This document shows positions 59,460-64,000 of a DNA stretch of 64,000 bases, piece after piece. The notes under the pieces were generated by a model. It had not been told where the DNA came from. It saw only the letters and a list, made by a program, of their open reading frames with translations, and did no database searches. The first letter of the stretch is position 1. Each line of letters opens with the position of its first letter. This DNA is from Poecilobothrus nobilitatus (lineage: Eukaryota > Arthropoda > Insecta > Diptera > Dolichopodidae): assembly GCA_947095535.1 (NCBI GenBank), contig OX352774.1, positions 75,826,416 through 75,890,415 on the forward strand, written 5' to 3'. Made by a program: the position numbers and the translations under genes.

Positions 59460-59758
59460 ATATATATTAACTAAGAAATTACTAAATTAAAGAAATTACT
59501 TAAATAATTTTAATGGGTAAGTAAATCAAATAAATTTTTAAATACTTTTTCTTAATACTAGTATCTGAATTGTGATGTTAAAAAGTTTTACTCATAAAAA
59601 GTATTTCAGATACTTTTTCTCAAATACTTGTATTTAAAGAGTATTGATAATTTTACGGCAAATTATTTTACTCAAGAAATTTTTTCTCATATAAGTATAC
59701 TTGTATTCAAATACTTTACTCGATGAGTAGTGTAGTATTTGTATTTCACCCACCTCTG
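59460..59758. mobile_element. hAT-type MITE, right end only
   Basis: The segment ends with CACCCACCTCTG, the reverse of the CAGAGGTGGG start used by many hAT MITEs. It is filled with degenerate AAATACTTTTTCTCAAATAC words, also usual for that group. A matching left end is not present near 59460, so the copy is truncated or the left end is too diverged. Confidence 0.55.
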
Positions 59759-60429
59759 CTTCTGAATATGGAGAAAATTGAGAGCAGACTTTTCCGATTC
59801 TATAAGAATACTGAGAGTCAAAATTTTGTATTCATTAGCCGTATTCTCTTCAGATCTGGCAAAAAAAAATTTTTGTCCGGAAAATTTAGGTCGAAATATT
59901 TTATAAGTCAAAATAGATAAATTTAACTTAAATTCTAGCTTGATATACTCTTTTAAAAATATTACAGGAAAATCGGGAAAAGTTCCAATTCGATTTCTTT
60001 TGCGACTTTACTGCCAGATGTTAGGTAATAAGTCTTGTTGTATTTTTTCGTGAACCTGTCTCTTAAAGACTTCCTTATTATGTATGTGTGCGATTGTTTT
60101 CCTAATGTCTTATGTACCTATGGGACAATATTGAATAAGTATTTATTTTAACCAGCATTATAAAATTGTGTGGAGCTACAATTGCTAGAACTATTTTTTG
60201 AGCTACTACACGAGCCCTTAAAAGCCTGTAGTTAAGAACTAGTTTTTTTTGTCCTAAATTTTTTAGGGCATTATAGTTTTTTTAAGTGGAAATACTGAAT
60301 CTTCCAAAAAATATGGTAGAAACATTATATTAGTGAAACTTGAGGCAAAGGTAATTTATTTATAATGTAAGTATTATAAAAATTTCTTGTTAAAAATTCA
60401 ATGTTCTTTAACTTTTACACAAAGTTTAT
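59759..60429. other. Non-coding stretch
   Basis: The overlapping frames at 59687-59911 (-) and 59723-59920 (+) are not recognisable. TTTTAGGGCA-type words near 60250 may be repeat remains. Confidence 0.5.
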
Positions 60430-60860
60430 TTAAAATCTTTAGTTAGTTCCTCCTATAGCTTTGATTACCATATGCTTCTGCTTCAACAGCCGTGAAGCAA
60501 TATCGGGCATCAGCACCTGTCGTTACAGTATTACACTAAACATTCTTTTGTAGCTGCGAAAATTGGTACCACTTTTTGATCCACTTGATTTTGATGTCTT
60601 TTCCATCTAGACTCTCAATACAAATTGGCATATTCCAAATATTATTAAAATCTTTCAAGATCTCTTTCTAAATTTCAAGCTTCATCTCGCTCAGGTAAAT
60701 TGAGAATAAAGATTTCCATATAACATCGAATATCTCCAGAATGATTTTTCTTAGTCTAGATTTTCCCATTTTAAAGCTCCATGATAAGAATTGAGGGGTT
60801 GCGGAACAAAAAACATTTTTCTACTAGTTATTTACTATTTAAAATGTTTTGCTACGCTCA
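60430..60860 (-). pseudogene. PIF/Harbinger-like transposase remnant
   Basis: The - strand reads SWSFKMGKSRLRKIILEIFD, VIWKSLFSIYLSEMKLEI, a stop, KEILKDFNNIWNMPICIESL and DGKDIKIKWIK. A one-base shift gives SGTNFRSYKRMFSVIL, and a further shift GADARYCFTAVEAEAYGNQS. This follows the DDE_Tnp_4 domain (CIGxIDGKHI, NYKxFFSVVLLALVDA, YGxxSD). The first catalytic Asp (SLDGK) and the second (GADARY) are visible; the third is beyond the break. The upstream SFRMG-type line fits the start of the domain. No terminal repeats or Myb-like partner gene are found. Confidence 0.8.
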
Positions 60861-61378
60861 TAGTGCTTAAGATATACTACTATTAATATCTATTCTTCTT
60901 TACTACTACGCATATGATCACAGCACAAATAAAATAAGTTAACTAATATACCTTGACATTCTACTTCACTATTACTAGTGAAATTATTTGTGAACGTGAG
61001 AGATTTCATTTAATACTGTACTTAATGATCTACTTAATTTCTGACTTTGTGAACCAGACTTTAGGTTTAAGTATTAGTTTTTAAATTTTTATTAGTTTAC
61101 GCCTTTAATTTAATTTTATTTTTGTAATATAAATGAATGAAAATAATTTATAATAGTAAAAATTAATATTAATTACATATTTTAATTTAAAAAACTTTTT
61201 TTTTTTTACAACTTATTTAAAATTAACTAGTCCTCACATTAAAGCCTTTTATTAAGTATTAACCTTTACTTATGCATATACGTATAAATATTTTAGTAAG
61301 TTATAAAAAAATCTTTTGTGGATTTCTTTATTCTTTCTTCAAAAATATAATTACAAAATAAAATTACAGTTTGTAGTC
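60861..61378. other. AT-rich non-coding stretch
   Basis: Nothing recognisable. It separates the Harbinger remnant from the hAT terminus. Confidence 0.5.
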
Positions 61379-64000
61379 CAATGTTGCCAACCGGTAAAAA
61401 AAAAATCCCCAAATTTGTCAAAAAAATCAGTAGAAATCAGTAGAATTTTATGTTTCAGTAGACAACACTAATATATGTGACGTTTGACATTTTAATAACC
61501 CTTAGTGTATTTTGTACAAATATATCGATTTAATGTTATAGCAAAATTTATTATAAAAAATTTACATTGATACAACTTGGAAAAAATTATAAAACATAAA
61601 AAAACTTTATTCTTTAGATATAATAATAAAACATATAACAACTTCATAAAAATATTAATTTAAATTTTGAATACATAAACATGGTATTTGAAATTAAAAA
61701 AGAAATAAATTTTATAATACAAGAAGGTGTTTTTTTGAAATTTACTTTTTATAAAAATTTTGAGCGTTATTTTTTGATTAAGAAAGAAGGAAGTTTTTAT
61801 ATAAAGCAGATTTTTGCATTAGTTTTTTGTGTTCTTTACTAACAGAAAAATTTTCGGGATGTACTATGATGTAATATTGGTCCCATTTTATTCCTTTTTT
61901 TATTTTTTACGTCGTTAACTACAAAAACACTCTTTCGGCTTCCGCATTGGAATGTGCAAAACAAAGGCAGTATTTCGCCAGTTACGTAACGTTCTTAAAC
62001 TTAAAATTGTCTTGAAAATCTTTAACCTTTGAAATTTTGATCCAAAATTCCTTTTAAAATTTCTACATCAACTGTTTTAAATTCAATTGGTATACTTAAC
62101 CATTCCAAATCTATATCAGTAGTATTAAGCTCTTTAAAATGGTTGCAAATTAATTTTAAGGATTTTAAATTTTCTGGCCTTTCAATAAGTAGAGCAATTT
62201 CTGGGTTTAAAAATTCTAAACTATCGATCAACTCGTCATTTAAAGGAAACCTTTTTTTATTTCGATAGCAGCCATTATGTACAAATCCAAACATTTCCGT
62301 CGGACAGAGAAAGCTATTTCACTGGACAATTTCTTTAAAAAATCATTTCAATCTGACCTTGATTTAATTTTTTTAAGTTCAAGTAATATTGTTGGATCGT
62401 CAAATTTGATATCACTTTCTTTGGAATTAGAACTGAAGGAATCATAAAAAGTAAAATAATGTGTCTGAATAAGTAAAATATGAAAGAATTGTTTGTTTGT
62501 TATACGAGGGACGGTGGAAAACATCAAGAGTCACTTAAAGAAACTGCACTAGATTCCTTTGAGTAGTGTTGGACTCTAATCAACCAAAACCACCCCCTTT
62601 AAAATCAAACTTTAGGATTGGTCATTTAAAACATAATTATATAATATACAGCTTGGTTTTGGAGAAAAGGATGAGGGAAGGATTTCTTGGGAATTTGGAT
62701 TTAGGAAAATTGGAGAGGATGAAAAGAAAAATTTGAATAGTTAATTTGAAGAAGGATGTTAATGTTCTTCTTGAATTTCGTTATATCGTACACAAATGAA
62801 TTACCAACTATTCAACTGGGAACACACCTGCAGACATAAGGTTCCATAACCTCCGTTCCATAAACAGAGGTTCATAAGGACAAACGAATTTCCGAATGCT
62901 GTGTTGCGCCATCATAAGATATATTTTGAAAAAAATAGGTATGCTTTATTAACATCATTGTTGGTATCAGTGTTAAGAATAATAAGTTATTTACTACAAT
63001 TAGGAGTCTCAAAAACAACAAGTTGAAAATGATGTTGAAGAACTAACTATTTTTGTAAAACTCTTTCGACGCACTTTTGCATTCTGAGCCATTTTGTACT
63101 TGATAATTTCAAATTTTTTTTAGTTTCAATTTTAAAATACTGCTGTAGTTCTAATAATTGAGCAGACCGTTTAGAACTTACTGAAAAATATAATGATAAA
63201 TTTCTCAAAAATTCTTCTGGAGTTGTTGGAAGCTTTGAGCATGCGGAATTTGCTGTAAGAGCTGTGGAATGATATAAACACGGAAGCGTAAATACTAAAT
63301 CAGTGTTTTTCATACACACAAGTACATACCTAAATACATTTATTTTGCTATTATAGAATCCTTAAAAACTTCATCCATCAAAGGAACCAAATGGTCAACA
63401 ACAGAAAATCACATTATGCTGCGCGAAAAAATTAGAAAATTTTATTTCAGCTGTCATTATTTTCTTCCGAGAATCTGTATATTTCTCAAATTCTCTACGT
63501 ATAGAGATAATTTCTTTCAATTTTGAAACATTTTTAACATAAACAACATGTTTATGTTTCAATGTTACAGAATGTTTTTTAATTTCACTCTTTCCTAATA
63601 TAACTCTAACTTTGCAAGCTGAACAATAACACTTGGTTTTGTCATCACGTACCCTTCCAAGCAATTCCTTACAAAATGGATCAGATAACCACTCAGTTCT
63701 AAAATTTTTGCAAATATTAGAAAAAGCCTCTTCAGTCTCCTCTTACTCTTTTTTGGTGTTATGTTATTTTCTTTATTCGAAGAAAGGCTTTTACTATAAT
63801 TTAAAATATTTATAAGATATTATAAAATAAAATAAAGTAAGCGAAATTATTAACTTACCTTTCTTCGCATATTGAAACTGAATCCATAAATGACTAAGAA
63901 GTAATAATAAATTAAACATTTTTGAAATAATAAAACTGACGTTTCGGTATCAAAATTAAAAATGTCAACAGTCAACAGTGAATGAAATTTGCAAAATTTG
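61379..64000 (-). mobile_element. hAT transposon, one end visible, continuing past the window
   Basis: A terminus-like CAATGTTGCCAACCGG at 61379 fits the CAGTGTTGCCA-type end of hAT elements. It lies about 430 bp beyond the C-terminal dimerisation segment of the transposase below, where an element end would be expected. The opposite end should lie beyond the right edge. A target duplication cannot be tested from this side alone. Confidence 0.6.
61800..63730 (-). pseudogene. hAT transposase with BED-like finger, decayed but nearly full span
   Basis: From 63.73 kb on the - strand: FRTEWLSDPFCKELLGRVRD and KCYCSACKV ... KKHSVTLKHKH, a BED-type finger; then IKFSNFFAQHNVIF and, one frame over, DHLVPLMDEVFKDS, which follow the finger in this hAT group. 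Next is SACSKLPTTPEEFLRNLSLY-FSVSSKRSAQ and LSSTKWLRMQKCVERVLQ (the hAT TRW line). A gap of about 570 bp without clear homology follows. The frame at 62.3-62.0 kb has KKRFPLNDELIDSLEFLNPE, and finally HSNAEAERVF (61.95 kb) marks the C-terminal dimerisation domain, ending in stops. All major regions occur in order, so the copy was once full length. It is dead through frameshifts and stops. Confidence 0.85.

Noticed and set aside
1..64000. LTR retrotransposon or viral insertion
   Set aside because: No long direct repeats with TG..CA ends, no gag/protease/integrase motifs and no viral replicase or capsid motif were seen in any frame.
1..64000. Bacterial or organellar origin
   Set aside because: No dense gene packing, ribosome binding sites or operons; introns, SINEs and eukaryotic transposases show nuclear animal DNA.

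Overview
The window looks like nuclear DNA of an insect, most likely a higher fly (Diptera). It is very AT-rich, with endless A/T homopolymers and the TACATACATATGTATG-type words typical of fly intergenic and intronic DNA. Its repeats are insect-type: Jockey-like and other LINEs, a Penelope-like element with a GIY-YIG nuclease, P/THAP, pogo, hAT and PIF/Harbinger transposase remnants, and three tRNA-headed SINE families. I find no intact host gene, no rRNA and no functional tRNA. The longest reading frame (297 aa) is a decayed transposase. All family calls rest on reading translations by eye; no search was run.

Layout. Positions 1-24 kb are mostly featureless AT-rich DNA with scattered small repeats: a SINE head (0.8 kb); a 926-bp element with perfect 21-bp terminal inverted repeats (TIRs), a 7-bp target duplication and an array of TTATG-type words (5.4-6.3 kb); copy 1 of a 1.4-1.6 kb non-coding repeat (7.3-8.9 kb); a TTAA-flanked MITE (10.3 kb); a SINE (16.6 kb); an older copy of the non-coding repeat (18.3 kb); and a 160-bp fold-back MITE (22.8 kb). 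Positions 24-34 kb are rich in short tandem arrays (about 150-bp, 129-bp, 501/536-bp and 190-bp units), SINE heads, Jockey-like LINE remnants on the + strand and a 479-bp TIR element. Positions 34-38.7 kb are empty. At 38.7-40.1 kb lies copy 2 of the non-coding repeat, inverted relative to copy 1 and carrying a run of 21 Gs.

Positions 40-64 kb are a transposon graveyard: hAT (40.2 kb), LINE (40.9-42.3), pogo core (42.4-43.2), an orphan THAP domain (44.8) with a hairpin (45.5), a pogo-like element with both TIRs but no catalytic core (49.8-52.1), a P-like transposase lacking its THAP domain (52.8-54.6), a 1.5-kb TIR element containing a Penelope fragment (54.9-56.4), another LINE (58.0-58.9), a hAT-type MITE end (59.8), PIF/Harbinger (60.4-60.9) and a large hAT element running off the right edge (61.4-64). 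Nine of the ten coding remnants here read on the - strand.

There is no pathway linking genes. The window records repeated transposon insertion and decay. The points most worth a second look are the uniform antisense orientation of the 40-64 kb cluster, the three TIR elements with unusual internal repeat architecture (5.4, 29.3 and 49.8 kb), the split P/THAP remnants, and the two inverted 1.4-1.6 kb repeats 30 kb apart.
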